From the NCBI RefSeq assembly GCF_000744455.1, contig NZ_JQLY01000001.1, positions 868,001-932,000 of the forward strand: a stretch of 64,000 nt of DNA, given 5' to 3'. This DNA comes from Methanobacterium sp. SMA-27 (GTDB lineage: Archaea; Methanobacteriota; Methanobacteria; Methanobacteriales; Methanobacteriaceae). The position numbers were made by a program, and so were the translations under genes. Positions 52,457 to 62,006 of this stretch are shown here, piece after piece (position 1 is the stretch's first letter; each line of letters begins with the position of its first letter). The notes under the pieces are model-generated. The model saw only the letters and a list, made by a program, of their open reading frames with translations. It did not search any database and was not told the DNA's origin.

Positions 52457-52987
52457 ATGTTAAAAGATTCACAAGTTCAAGAATTATTAATGGACATCAC
52501 AGATGATGAAAAAAATTGTGTTACGATTATTAAATGTTTATTAAATGGTAAAACATCGGATGCAGCTATTGCTGAAGAAACTGAAATAAAGTTAAATACA
52601 ATAAGAAAGATCCTTAATAAATTATACGACGCAGGTTTAACTTCATATAAAAGATCCAAGGATCTTGAAACCAACTTTGAAATTTATAATTGGAAATTTA
52701 ACCAGAAAAAAGTAAATGATATAATTAGCGATAAACACGAAGATTTATTGAAAGAAATTGAAAGATCACTGAAATACGAAAAAGATAATATGTTCTTTGG
52801 ATGCAAGCCCAATGGTCACAGATACATTTATGAAAATGCTTCAAAATGCAACTTCGTATGTCCACAATGTGGTAAATCACTTGAATATCAAGACAATACT
52901 TTAATAATAGGGGATTTATTAAATAAAAAGGCCAAATATGAATCTATGAGTAAATCAAAAATAGAAAACTTACCTTACATACATTAA
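52457..52987 (+). CDS. tfe: transcription initiation factor TFE (TFIIE-alpha homolog)
   Basis: The 176-residue protein has the N-terminal winged helix of TFE (VQELLMDITDDEKNCVTIIK, TEIKLNTIRKILNKLYDAGL, TSYKRSKD) and a C-terminal zinc ribbon with FVCPQCGKSLEYQDN. The first half of the ribbon reads GCKPNGHRYIYENASKCN, keeping one Cys and a His rather than a plain C-x2-C. TFE helps open promoters with TBP, TFB and RNA polymerase in the cytoplasm. AAGGAGG precedes the ATG. Whether this is the sole TFE or a second version cannot be told from this window. Confidence 0.85.
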   Translation: MLKDSQVQELLMDITDDEKNCVTIIKCLLNGKTSDAAIAEETEIKLNTIRKILNKLYDAGLTSYKRSKDLETNFEIYNWKFNQKKVNDIISDKHEDLLKEIERSLKYEKDNMFFGCKPNGHRYIYENASKCNFVCPQCGKSLEYQDNTLIIGDLLNKKAKYESMSKSKIENLPYIH

Positions 52988-53001
52988 ATTAATTTCTAAA
53001 A

Positions 53002-53214
53002 CTATATATTTTTGCTACGCATTGAAGCTAGTCTTGACGTTATAATGGTTTTTGCCATTAAAAGATCCCCATCCCCATCTTTATCTGTAGATTTTTCTAA
53101 TTTAGCTTGAATCTGGTTGAGTAAAGATTCTAATTCATCAGGTTTACAGTTATTCACTTGCTTTAATATTTCTTCTGAAGTTTTTTCTTTTCCTTTAGAT
53201 TTTCTGAAATTCAT
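53002..53214 (-). CDS. small hypothetical protein (70 aa)
   Basis: Charged helical protein: FRKSKGKEKTSEEILKQVNN, then ELESLLNQIQAKLEKSTDKD and LLMAKTIITSRLASM. AAGGACG lies upstream. Convergent with tfe, 14 bases between stops. No family recognised; perhaps a helical hairpin. Confidence 0.55.
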   Translation of the reverse strand: MNFRKSKGKEKTSEEILKQVNNCKPDELESLLNQIQAKLEKSTDKDGDGDLLMAKTIITSRLASMRSKNI

Positions 53215-53781
53215 TAAGCGACGTCCTTAAGTTTGAATAGGAGGTGGTCGAAGCCCATTTTAAATTTTTTTTGGAACTTCGACAATTCATTTGATATTAA
53301 TAAAAGTTTTAGAACAGATTTCGAAGTCCAATAAAACCTATTCCATATTATATATCTTGATATAACAAACATATAAATTTAATCATTTTAGAATAGAATT
53401 AAAGGACCATAACAAATCTATGATTTTTTTTAGCCCATATTTAACTAATAAGTTAAAATTAGAATAAAATATAATCAATTGGACTATCCTAAATTAAACA
53501 GCAGTCCTATTAAATAACGCTACATTGAGTAAAGCCATGTCTTTATAGAAAAGCATGTTGTGGGTCATGATCAGTAATTGATACAAAGCATTAAAAAAGT
53601 AAGTATAGATATCAAACATCATTATCGTAAATAATTTAAAAGAAGAGAACATAAAAATTAAAAAAAAAAGTTAATTTGTTTTTATTTTCTTTGTCAGAAA
53701 TGTTATTTCTCATATGGAATTTATTAGGATATTTGATATTTAAAATTCACCTCTTTTTATTTTAATAACAACTATTAAGGT
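53215..53781. other. intergenic, no gene seen
   Basis: About 565 bases of AT-rich DNA upstream of the 53002-53214 gene and downstream of the ABM-like pair. No open frame with a ribosome binding site. Confidence 0.55.
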
Positions 53782-54060
53782 TTAAAATACCTTTTTTTCC
53801 TCTACGAAATAGATTTCAGGCTTACCAATAACTCCACCTGCTTGCATTCGGTCATGTAACTCGTCAGATTCCGCGAATTTTTTAGCATGTTCAAGATTTT
53901 CAAATTCAGTAGTAACAATGATCCTATTAGGATCATCAATATCTCTAAGAATACTAGCAGATATTGCCCCATTGGCCTTAAGTAGAGGTATATCTTCCAT
54001 AATTGTAGGTTCCCATTTATCATAATCTTTGACTTTAGCAATTAAAACTGCAAGACCCAT
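53782..54060 (-). CDS. ABM/Dabb-like small protein, copy 2
   Basis: The start at 54060 follows GAGGTGA. The product (VLIAKVKDYDKWEPTIMEDI, RIIVTTEFENLEHAKKFAES, PEIYFVEE) is a ferredoxin-like alpha/beta fold of the antibiotic-biosynthesis-monooxygenase or stress-responsive dimer type, about 92 residues. It is paralogous to the preceding gene (YDKW, FAES.EL, VIG.P). Such proteins dimerise; enzymatic role unproved. Translated from the same transcript, 23 bases after the partner's stop. Confidence 0.72.
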   Translation of the reverse strand: MGLAVLIAKVKDYDKWEPTIMEDIPLLKANGAISASILRDIDDPNRIIVTTEFENLEHAKKFAESDELHDRMQAGGVIGKPEIYFVEEKKVF

Positions 54061-54083
54061 TGTAATCACCTCAAAATTTTTCT

Positions 54084-54368
54084 TCAGAACGGTGTTCTTT
54101 CAATCTCATCCAAGTAATAGACTGCTGGTTGACCAATCACGCCTGCTTTTTGCATTGCAAGTTTCAATTCTTCAGATTCAGCAAAACCTTTAGCCTTTTC
54201 CATATTTTCCCACATAGTTATTACAACCATATGTTTAGGATCATTAGAATTATTAAAGACAAATGCGCCCTTAGAACCGTATGCTTTTCGCATAGCACCA
54301 AACTCGTCATATAAAGACTTCCATTTATCATAATCCTCTACTTTATGCATAACCAAAACATAAGTCAT
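54084..54368 (-). CDS. ABM/Dabb-like small protein, copy 1
   Basis: GGGGTG precedes the ATG at 54368; the TTG/ATG at 54389 would add a leader lacking homology. The protein reads VLVMHKVEDYDKWKSLYDEF, then MVVITMWENMEKAKGFAESE and QKAGVIGQPAVYYLDE, the same fold as its downstream neighbour. It is the first gene of the pair; together they could form a heterodimer. Substrate unknown; cytosolic. Confidence 0.72.
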   Translation of the reverse strand: MTYVLVMHKVEDYDKWKSLYDEFGAMRKAYGSKGAFVFNNSNDPKHMVVITMWENMEKAKGFAESEELKLAMQKAGVIGQPAVYYLDEIERTPF

Positions 54369-54503
54369 TTCTAACACCCCTAGTTCCATTTTATTTTTTT
54401 TAAATTTATTTATATAAATTACTCAATCTGATTTAATAACAAATACTAAAAAATTTATATTATTGGTAAATAATGAGTTATAATCTAATGTTACGTCTCT
54501 AAA

Positions 54504-54662
54504 TTATCCTCCTGTCATTAAGCTAACAAGACCACCTATTATAAGTAATATTGCTGCTATCCATGCGTATATATAGATAAACGCTGGAATTAATACTATG
54601 ACGATTGCAATAACTATACCAAGCACCAACATCGCTCCACCACTCAATTGCACATTTTCCAT
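54504..54662 (-). CDS. small membrane protein (52 aa)
   Basis: From the ATG at 54662: VQLSGGAMLVLGIVIAVIIV, then LIPAFIYIYAWIAAILLIIG, ending SLMTGG. Two membrane helices joined by a short Pro turn. It is uninterrupted and preceded by GATGTGA. It may be transcribed alone; no known family. Confidence 0.5.
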   Translation of the reverse strand: MENVQLSGGAMLVLGIVIAIVIVLIPAFIYIYAWIAAILLIIGGLVSLMTGG

Positions 54663-54959
54663 TTCACATCATCTTCATAATTTTTTATTCTATTACACCT
54701 AATTTCACTAAAAGAAAAAAAATCAATATATTTTTTAGTATAAAAGATAATGATATGGAAAGTCCCCTGAACACTTAGAACGAATATTTACAATACTTAA
54801 CTAAGTGAAGAGTATGAAGGAAGTGAAATAAGACTTGCAATTGCCCCTAAAATTTGTTCATAAATAAAAGAAACCCAATATTTGCTCATAAATTTAAAAA
54901 AAAATAAAAACCAAATTGGCATATAGTTTGTCATTTTTACTTGAAGAAAGGTATAAAAA

Positions 54960-55171
54960 TTATTCCTCTTCATTTAGGCGAGAATAAGTATAACTAATCA
55001 TATTTGCCATGGGATAACTTATAATATTTTCATTATCTACTGCAACTTTGATAAGATTATTTTTTCGTTTATTTCAATACCAATAACAATGTTATCATTA
55101 AATTTCCCACTTCTTTTCAATAATAATTCAGACTGATCCATATATGAAATTAAAACCCAATCTACAAACAT
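54960..55171 (-). pseudogene. small hypothetical protein, frameshifted in a poly-A run
   Basis: From the ATG at 55171: FVDWVLISYMDQSELLLKRS, GKFNDNIVIGIEINEK, then stop shortly after a run of six A. With seven A it reads NEKNNLIKVAVDNENIISYP and MANMISYTYSRLNEEE, ending at 54960, about 70 residues. Both halves are protein-like with a consistent alpha/beta pattern. No family recognised. Confidence 0.4.
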
Positions 55172-55356
55172 TTCTTAACATACCCTGATACTTTTATGTA
55201 ACTATCTTCTTAATTTATTTTTACACGTATCGGAATTCATCATTTACTAGGGATGTTCTTGGGATTATATTTTTTTATAACATTATTAATTTCATTCGAT
55301 CCTATTTAAAAAAAATAATTCAATATATAATCTATAATTTAATTTTGTTTTATCAT

Positions 55357-55473
55357 TCAACTTCCCAAATAAATATGTTTTCCTGCTGTTTTGCCCTTTT
55401 TAGCTAATTGTTGTTTTTCAAGTAGTCTTTTTTGTTTTTTCCTGTGATTATATACTTTGTTATGGATTAACAT
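55357..55473 (-). CDS. very small basic protein (38 aa)
   Basis: AGGGAG lies before the ATG at 55473. The product is strongly basic: NKVYNHRKKQKRLLEKQQLA, then KKGKTAGKHIYLGS. It could bind nucleic acid or ribosomes. Length alone makes the call uncertain, but start signal and composition are not random. Confidence 0.4.
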   Translation of the reverse strand: MLIHNKVYNHRKKQKRLLEKQQLAKKGKTAGKHIYLGS

Positions 55474-55641
55474 TTTTTTTCTCCCTTAATTTTTTTTATG
55501 TAACTACTAGAATAAATTTTTGACTCCTATTCCTATAAAAAATAAGCCTGAGTAAGGATTGTTGTTATTTAATTGTTCAAATTTATCATACTTTCCAACT
55601 ATTTTTTTATCACATTTATTAATATGTTCTATATAATCACA

Positions 55642-55794
55642 TTATATATCAAAACACTTGGATAAGATGATATAACAACGATCTCCATCCATTCCAAAGG
55701 TTTCAAGGTGGATATACCATCCATTGATCTTGTATTTATCCAGTTCATCATAAAATTTTTCTTTGTCTGTTGTTTCTAATATTTTCCATTGCAT
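55642..55794 (-). CDS. small hypothetical protein (50 aa)
   Basis: GAGG precedes the ATG at 55794. The frame reads QWKILETTDKEKFYDELDKY, then INGWYIHLETFGMDGDRCYI and ILSKCFDI: an alpha/beta pattern with normal codon use and no membrane segment. No family recognised. It is on the same strand as, and about 210 bases downstream of, the SMC-like ATPase gene. Confidence 0.5.
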   Translation of the reverse strand: MQWKILETTDKEKFYDELDKYKINGWYIHLETFGMDGDRCYIILSKCFDI

Positions 55795-56006
55795 AAATTT
55801 TCCTCAATTTAATTTTTTATAGGATTTATTAATTTTTAATTGAAATCAACTTCAACAAAATTATTATTCGTTCATTAAATAAATTTCACTCTTCCATTCA
55901 AGGAGATTGGAATATATGTATTGAGCGCTGTCTGCTGGACCCTAATTAACTTTTTACATCATCATGAGGTCACTAGTTATTTTTTTAGTTTGACTTGACC
56001 AATTCT

Positions 56007-58469
56007 TCATATATTTTTATTATTTTTATCCATTAAATTCCATGTAATGTTTCCACAATTGCATTTAACTGCTTCTGCACGGGGGCCGTTGATAACCAAG
56101 TGTATAAAAGTACCGCATTTATCACATTGGAAAATTGAAAAAAGGTCTTGGAATGTTTCAACAACTGGTTTGAAGTCTTCGAGCGTGAAATCAGCCCCTT
56201 CATTAAAATGTACTGCAGGATTTACAACCCATCTTTCTGAATTTATTTTTTCGAATACTATCTTTGAAAACTCATCAATCTCTGTTAATCTATAAACTTC
56301 CTCACTATTTCCCCAAGAATTGGCGGCGGTTTTAGCATGTTTAAGTTGGCTTTTATATTCAGACATTGCTCCACTTAACAAATCACCCAACTCATACTGG
56401 CCATTAAATTTGAACCTCACAGGGGCTTGTAATGATGCGCAAACTTGGCTGAAATATTCTTCTGAACCTCTTCTGAGTTTGGCAGCAGCTGAAGGTATGT
56501 CATTTCTATCAAGATCATCTTCTATTACTTCCCATATATCTCCTAATATATTCATTGAGGGACCGTTTTCAATAGTCCAGTTGGAGAATTCAATCCTATT
56601 TTTGGATGTGATAACACCTTCTGATTGCAGTTGCCTGGCCCATGTCTGGTCATGGGTGGTAATAAAGAATTGTCTTCCCTTGAAGAAATTAGCTAGAAGA
56701 TTGCAGATTTCTCGTCTGTGTGGTGCATCAACACTCATCATCACATCATCTAAGATTATGAGATCAATAAATCCTTGTGTGAGTCTTTCTGCAAGTGCAA
56801 GATACAAGCAGATACCCATACTATCCTGATGTCCTTCACTGTGAAGTGCATGTGGAGGATTTACTCCTCTACCATGAAAATCAACCTTAAAATCAACTCC
56901 TGCACCTTCTGAAACTAAAAGTGCATTAAACTCCATTTCATCAAATCCATGAAGTTGCCTGTAAAGTTCAACAAAACGATCTTTAATCTCAGCGAATAAA
57001 TTATTTAAAATGGAATTTCTAGATTCTAAAAAAGTGTTTAAAAGAATTTCCCCTTTTTTATATGATTCAAATGATTTTAAACAATCATTTGTTGACTTTT
57101 CATAATTTTTGAGGTTCTCCTCGAGCTTAGTTAAATTATCCCAAGCAGTTTGTTCATCAGATGGCTCTGGAGAAATTTCAACAGTAGCAGAATAAATATT
57201 ATCTAAAATAACCTCTATATTTACTGGTGCTAGAATAACCTCTATTAAATGACTATTAAATTGGGGATCAGGATAGTTATCATCCTCAAGAACTGATAAA
57301 AGTATTTCTAAATCATTAATCCAATTCTTCAATATGTTTATTTCTTCCTTTAATTCTAATATTTCAGCTGATTTTATTATTTCATTCAAACTTGCAAGTA
57401 CATTATTAACTTCTAGGATTAAATCATTTGATAATTTAATCATTCTATCCAAATTTTCTGCTGCATATGTTAGAACTTCTATCTTATTTTTTAAATGATC
57501 TTTAAGATTATCGGTTTCCCATGGAGTATCACAAAGTGGACAGCTACCTTCAGGACCTAATAAATCCAATCCTAATCTTGTGAGTCTAAGATGATCTAAT
57601 GCATCGCCCATATTTAGGTCAGAAGATATTTCAGCCTTTAAGTCACGCAATTCAAGGTCAATATTACGTATATTCTCTTTATTTTTAGTGGATTTTATGT
57701 TCTGAAATTTATCAATATCATTTTTTAATAAGCGAGTGTTTATTCCCATATCTGAGGGTAAACTTTGAGGTTCTAGATTTTCTTTTAATTTATCTGATTT
57801 AAGTTCTTCTATGGGTGTTCCGCCTAAAATTTTCCTTTTTAGATTTACAAAATCAAGTATTTTATCCTCATCAAAGTTGATTATTCCAACATTAGAATTA
57901 ATAGCTGCAGATATGGTATTCTGGGAACTTTTAGATGCCTGATAATTACTTTTTAGAGTATTTTTGACTTTTAATAGTTTCGTACGTGTTTCTTCAACAT
58001 CTGTAATCTTAAGAAGAGATTGTATCTGCTTACCACGTGTACCAGAGTCGGCATTGACGTAGTTAAGTATTTCGCGCCGGGTTAAAACATGCTGACCTCT
58101 ACTAGCCAATTCTAAAACAGGGTTTATCACCTCTTTGACAGAATCATCACATATCAATTCATTAGGTCTATCAAGGTTTCGTTTAATTTCAATCGGTTCT
58201 TCAACACCATGAATCTTAACCAATGCTTTAACATCCGTATCTTGGGCAGAATAATCTATATGGTGGCCATGTTTTTTTAATGTAATACCCTTGGTTCCCT
58301 TACCGGTCATACGGGATATCTGTCCGGTTAGTAGAAAATCAAGTGCATCCACTACAGCACTTTTGCCGGATCCATTAGGACCGTAGATCAAGAAATTTTT
58401 ACCTTCTGGCTTAATTGAAAGGTTTCTAATCCCTCTGAAATTATGAATCTCAAGCTCTAAAAGTTTCAT
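56007..58469 (-). CDS. SMC/RecF-like AAA ATPase with C-terminal helical and zinc-ribbon extension
   Basis: The 820-residue protein starts MKLLELEIHNFRGIRNLSIK with Walker A GPNGSGKS at about 31-38. A coiled-coil arm is split by a zinc-hook-like CPLC near residue 310. The ABC signature region reads LHSEGHQDSMGICLYLALAE and Walker B DLIILDDVMMSVD (about 575-590), followed by the switch His in FFITTHDQTW. The last 200 residues are a helical domain (AAAKLRRGSEEYFSQVCASL; WVVNPAVHFNEGADF) and a zinc ribbon (CDKCGTFIHL...KCNCGN). It forms a two-gene unit with a 62-residue protein 13 bases upstream. Expected to act on DNA in the cytoplasm, in repair or anti-phage defence. Confidence 0.82.
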   Translation of the reverse strand: MKLLELEIHNFRGIRNLSIKPEGKNFLIYGPNGSGKSAVVDALDFLLTGQISRMTGKGTKGITLKKHGHHIDYSAQDTDVKALVKIHGVEEPIEIKRNLDRPNELICDDSVKEVINPVLELASRGQHVLTRREILNYVNADSGTRGKQIQSLLKITDVEETRTKLLKVKNTLKSNYQASKSSQNTISAAINSNVGIINFDEDKILDFVNLKRKILGGTPIEELKSDKLKENLEPQSLPSDMGINTRLLKNDIDKFQNIKSTKNKENIRNIDLELRDLKAEISSDLNMGDALDHLRLTRLGLDLLGPEGSCPLCDTPWETDNLKDHLKNKIEVLTYAAENLDRMIKLSNDLILEVNNVLASLNEIIKSAEILELKEEINILKNWINDLEILLSVLEDDNYPDPQFNSHLIEVILAPVNIEVILDNIYSATVEISPEPSDEQTAWDNLTKLEENLKNYEKSTNDCLKSFESYKKGEILLNTFLESRNSILNNLFAEIKDRFVELYRQLHGFDEMEFNALLVSEGAGVDFKVDFHGRGVNPPHALHSEGHQDSMGICLYLALAERLTQGFIDLIILDDVMMSVDAPHRREICNLLANFFKGRQFFITTHDQTWARQLQSEGVITSKNRIEFSNWTIENGPSMNILGDIWEVIEDDLDRNDIPSAAAKLRRGSEEYFSQVCASLQAPVRFKFNGQYELGDLLSGAMSEYKSQLKHAKTAANSWGNSEEVYRLTEIDEFSKIVFEKINSERWVVNPAVHFNEGADFTLEDFKPVVETFQDLFSIFQCDKCGTFIHLVINGPRAEAVKCNCGNITWNLMDKNNKNI

Positions 58470-58482
58470 AAAAAAACAACAC

Positions 58483-58671
58483 CTAACCCGTTAAAAGTTC
58501 AATAATGTCGTTAGGATTTATTATCTCTTCTTTAACCATGGATTCTATCTTTTCAACCGTTTCCAAGTTAAAATCTGGATTATCCTTAAGTTTCTTTAAG
58601 GTTTCTGCCCAAATATCCTCTAAAACAGTTTTTGGAACCTTTAAACTTTCTTCTATAATATAAACCCCCAT
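58483..58671 (-). CDS. small partner protein of the SMC-like ATPase (62 aa)
   Basis: From the ATG at 58671 the product reads GVYIIEESLKVPKTVLEDIW, then AETLKKLKDNPDFNLETVEK and IESMVKEEIINPNDIIELLTG, all helical and acidic. It is separated from the ATPase start by 13 bases and certainly co-transcribed. Small helical partners are typical of multi-component ABC-ATPase conflict systems, where they join the ATPase to an effector, but no known family is evident. The longer frame to 58704 adds a hydrophobic leader and is less likely. Confidence 0.65.
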   Translation of the reverse strand: MGVYIIEESLKVPKTVLEDIWAETLKKLKDNPDFNLETVEKIESMVKEEIINPNDIIELLTG

Positions 58672-59197
58672 TATATTTAGAAATAAATAAAAAATAAATC
58701 CCAATTATACAAATTGTTATGATGCAACTTTCTAATAAATTTTATTATATTTTAAATATTCTAAAAATGCTATTTATTAACTTCACTTTTTGTTAGGGGG
58801 ATGTGGAAATATTAAATCATTCAAATTTATTTTTTTTACATAATTTAATTAACTAGATTACCTCAAAGATGAATTGGTGTTGTTATAATCCTAAGAAAGC
58901 GACTAAAAAGAATCCTATGTATATTTTGTCTTTAAACTAATAAAAAAAAGGCATTTTTATGATATGTAAAAGTTTAGTAGATATCAGTAGGTTATTCTTT
59001 ATAATCTTCTATTATTTAGATACTATAATTTTTCTACCAATTCTTTATTTTTTGCGCATTATTACTTTAAGCCAACATGGGGGTGCATGATCTATATAGA
59101 TAAGCTCGATTTGAAATTTTATATAGTAATGAATTTTTAATAAATTTTTAACAAGGTATAAATACGATTATTTCAAATTAAATTCGAGTTGATAAGA
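58672..59197. other. divergent intergenic region, no gene seen
   Basis: About 520 AT-rich bases between the ATPase unit and the DUF1453 gene. It must contain both promoters; candidate TATA-like runs are at about 58735-58760 and 59120-59160. Confidence 0.5.
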
Positions 59198-59695
59198 ATG
59201 GTAGTGGTTAGTCCCGATGTATTTTTAAATAGTGATGCTTTTCTATTTTTGATCCTTATTATCCTGTTGCTTCAATTGAGGGAGAGAAAAGTTTCTATGG
59301 CGCGGCTTTTGATAATGCCGATTATTATGACTATATTATCAATACCCTTCTTTAGTGTTACAGCAAGTTCGGGCTGGTTTGGATTTTCTCTTGTAATTCT
59401 TGGTCTTTTGGTTGGCTTGATATTGGGAGTGTTTTTGGGTTCATTGATGGAAGTAAAACTCCGGGAGGAAGATGGGAAAATTGTTATGAAAGGTTCGATT
59501 CTGGTTGTTTTATTATGGGGTATCATAATCCTCATCAAGATTCTGAGCAAGAATTACCTCAGTGAAAACCATATCTTAGGTCTGGACATTCTAACCTCGA
59601 TTTTCCTTGCAATAACTCTTGGAACCATGATCAGCCGTCGTTTAATCATATATCAGAGATACCTTAAAAAGAATAAATTCAACTCCCAAACATAA
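59198..59695 (+). CDS. DUF1453/CcdC-like membrane protein
   Basis: Five membrane segments with LQLRERKVSMARLLIMPIIM in the first loop, GLLVGLILGVFLGSLMEVKL and a C-terminal TLGTMISRRLIIYQRYLKK. This is the DUF1453 pattern, related to bacterial CcdC, a protein of unknown role near cytochrome-c maturation genes. No heme or redox genes are nearby, so a different task is probable. The ATG at 59198 begins the hydrophobic N-terminus; a TTG at 59189 is an alternative. Confidence 0.7.
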   Translation: MVVVSPDVFLNSDAFLFLILIILLLQLRERKVSMARLLIMPIIMTILSIPFFSVTASSGWFGFSLVILGLLVGLILGVFLGSLMEVKLREEDGKIVMKGSILVVLLWGIIILIKILSKNYLSENHILGLDILTSIFLAITLGTMISRRLIIYQRYLKKNKFNSQT

Positions 59696-60050
59696 ATTCT
59701 AATGAAATGATTACCACTTTAAGTCCATTTCAGATATATTAATCATGAAAATATTTTATTACATTTTTTTTTATAATTCTTTATAATTTGAGAATTATGC
59801 AGGGCAACACATCTGCATGATTTGGTTAGTATCCCATTATATGATCATAATTTTAGATAATAAATTAATATAATTAGTACAATTTAAAAATAAAAGAAGG
59901 AAATAGAATTATTTAGAAATTCAGATGAGATTCAAAGATGTTAAAATGGTATTGTACGCAGTTTGAGTCGATTTACACCTGCTTCACTTACTAATCCTCT
60001 GTAATGTAAAAATAGGATTCCTCTAATAAATGACATTCTTTCTCATTCTC
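59696..60050. other. intergenic between convergent genes, no gene seen
   Basis: About 355 bases, AT-rich, between convergent genes. No gene found; poly-T at 59765-59772 may end the DUF1453 transcript. Confidence 0.45.
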
Positions 60051-60326
60051 TTAAATCATGGTTATTATTTTTTCTATTCCTTTAAGTGTAATATTGGCTT
60101 CAAAGTCGGCACCGAAAAATTCTTTAAATTCTACATATCCTTCTCTTTTTAAATATTTAATATCCATCAATAATTCATTATATTCAATATCTACTAATAA
60201 TTTTAAGTCATCGCTACTTATTGGATTTTCGGGTTCTTGTTTCTCAATTTCGTATAGAATTTTACATATACAATAATTGAAGTTTGATAGTTCCATAGAC
60301 ATCTGAAAATATCTTAATAGTTTCAA
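60051..60326 (-). CDS. small winged-helix-like protein coupled to the histidine kinase gene
   Basis: The 91 residues read ICKILYEIEKQEPENPISSD, then DLKLLVDIEYNELLMDIKYL and KREGYVEFKEFFGADFEANI, ending TLKGIEKI. This is the helix-helix-recognition helix-wing order of a winged-helix regulator. A TTG overlaps the kinase stop (TTGA), which suggests coupled translation; the ATG at 60302 is the alternative. As no receiver domain is present, it would be an unusual output partner of the kinase. Confidence 0.6.
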   Translation of the reverse strand: MKLLRYFQMSMELSNFNYCICKILYEIEKQEPENPISSDDLKLLVDIEYNELLMDIKYLKREGYVEFKEFFGADFEANITLKGIEKIITMI

Positions 60327-61653
60327 TTAGGTATAGTGAAGGAGAATGTTGTTCCTTTCCCCAGTTCTGATTCAGCCCATATTTTTCCGTGGTGTTTTTG
60401 TAATATTCTTTGTGAAATTGCTAAACCTATGCCTGTTCCATCATATTCTTCCCTTGAATGTAAGCGTTGAAATATTGTGAATATCTTTTCTAAGTGTTTT
60501 TTGTCTATCCCAATTCCATTATCTTTTATTGCAAAAATATAGTCATCATCTACATTTTCTGCTGATATGTGTATCTTTGGGGTTTCTTTACTATGGTATT
60601 TGATAGCATTACCTATGATATTCTGGAATAATTGGATCATCATTTGTTCATTAGCATAGATTATAGGTAATGGATCGTGGTTTATGAGGGCATTATTTTC
60701 ATCAATTAAGGGTTTTAAGTTTTGTTGGACTGTTTCTAATATTTTATCGCTCTGTAAATATTCAAATTTTCTTTCAGTGCTTCCGATACGTGAATATTCT
60801 AAAAGGTCATTGATCATGATGTTCATACGTTTTGCTCCTTCAACAGCAAAATCTATGAAATCATTAGCATCTTCGTCTAGATCAGCTGCATATCTCTTTT
60901 GTAGAAGCTGAAGAAAACTTGTGATCATACGTAGAGGTTCTTTCAAGTCGTGGGAGGATACATAAGCGAATTGTTCAAGTTCTCTGTTAGAATTTTTTAA
61001 ATTCTCAACTAGTTTTTCTAATTTGATTTCACCCTTTTCATAATCATCAATTTCAACATTTAATATTTTATTAATTTTTTCATTACGAATACGTAAGGTA
61101 GTTTCAGCCTTTTTTTGTTTAGTTATGTCTGTAAGTCCTATTCTAAATTCTTTGAAATTTCCATTTTCATCTAAGACTTTTATTGTTTCTAGATGTGCGT
61201 AAAATGAGTTGCCATCATTTGTTAAGAGTTTAAGTTCGGCGGTTTCTTTATTTCCGGTTTCCTGAGCTTTATTAATATGATGATGGAATTTGTTTCGATT
61301 ATCAGGATCAATAAATTGAATAAACGCTCTATTGAAAAGGTTGAGCCTTCCAACTTTTAAAAGTGATGCACCTGCAAGATTAACATCGGATATAATACTT
61401 CTTTTATCGAGAGTAAAATATCCCATAGGTGCATAATTGTAGAGATCAAAATATTTGTGTCGTGAATTTTCTAACTTTAACTGAGCTTCTCTGAGTTCTT
61501 CATTCTGGAGCTCTAATTCAATCTGATGAACATTTAACTCATAGATAAGTTCATCAAGATCCCATACTTATCATTTGGATTATTTTCCCTATTTTTAAAT
61601 AATTCCTCAGCTTTTTCACAAAATTTACTATATTTTACTTTCTCAGAATCCAT
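60323..61653 (-). pseudogene. PAS histidine kinase, frameshifted near the N-terminus
   Basis: From the ATG at 61653 (GAGGT upstream) the frame reads YSKFCEKAEELFKNRENNPN and DKYGILMNLSMS, then stops. The next frame continues DELIYELNVHQIELELQNEE, the same coiled coil as in the kinase at 17.7 kb. Adding one G to GGG at about 61557 joins them (KYGDLDELIYELN). A PAS domain, HisKA (YVSSHDLKEPLRMITSFLQL) and HATPase (QNIIGNAIKYHS, DNGIGIDKKHLEKIF, GTGIGLAISQ) follow; about 443 residues. Cytosolic. It is paralogous to 17676-19809 but lacks the second PAS and the GAF domain. Confidence 0.82.
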
Positions 61654-62006
61654 CAGCCAAACCTCAACTGAAATAAATAATATCCGAACTCGTTAATTAC
61701 CATATACTAATAACTACTTAAAAATATATGTAAAAAAAGAAAAGCAATATTACATGATTAATCGCTTGCTCGTTAGTTTGTTGGATGTTGTTTGTTATCC
61801 TAACTAAATTTTTAGTTACAACAATCTCAGAACAAAAAAAATCGATTCATTCTTTATCCAGAATCTGAAGATTCAGATAAATAATTTATTAATCTATTTC
61901 TAGAGAGCTACTCTTCCTTTAAAAATTCTATTGAACAAATTATATTTTCCCTGTATAATGAATAATTGTGTACTTTGTCCCAATTAAATAGGCCCTAAAT
62001 CACTTA
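61654..62006. other. intergenic, no gene seen
   Basis: About 350 AT-rich bases between the SulP gene and the kinase gene, both on the minus strand. It likely contains the kinase promoter. Nothing else recognised. Confidence 0.5.
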
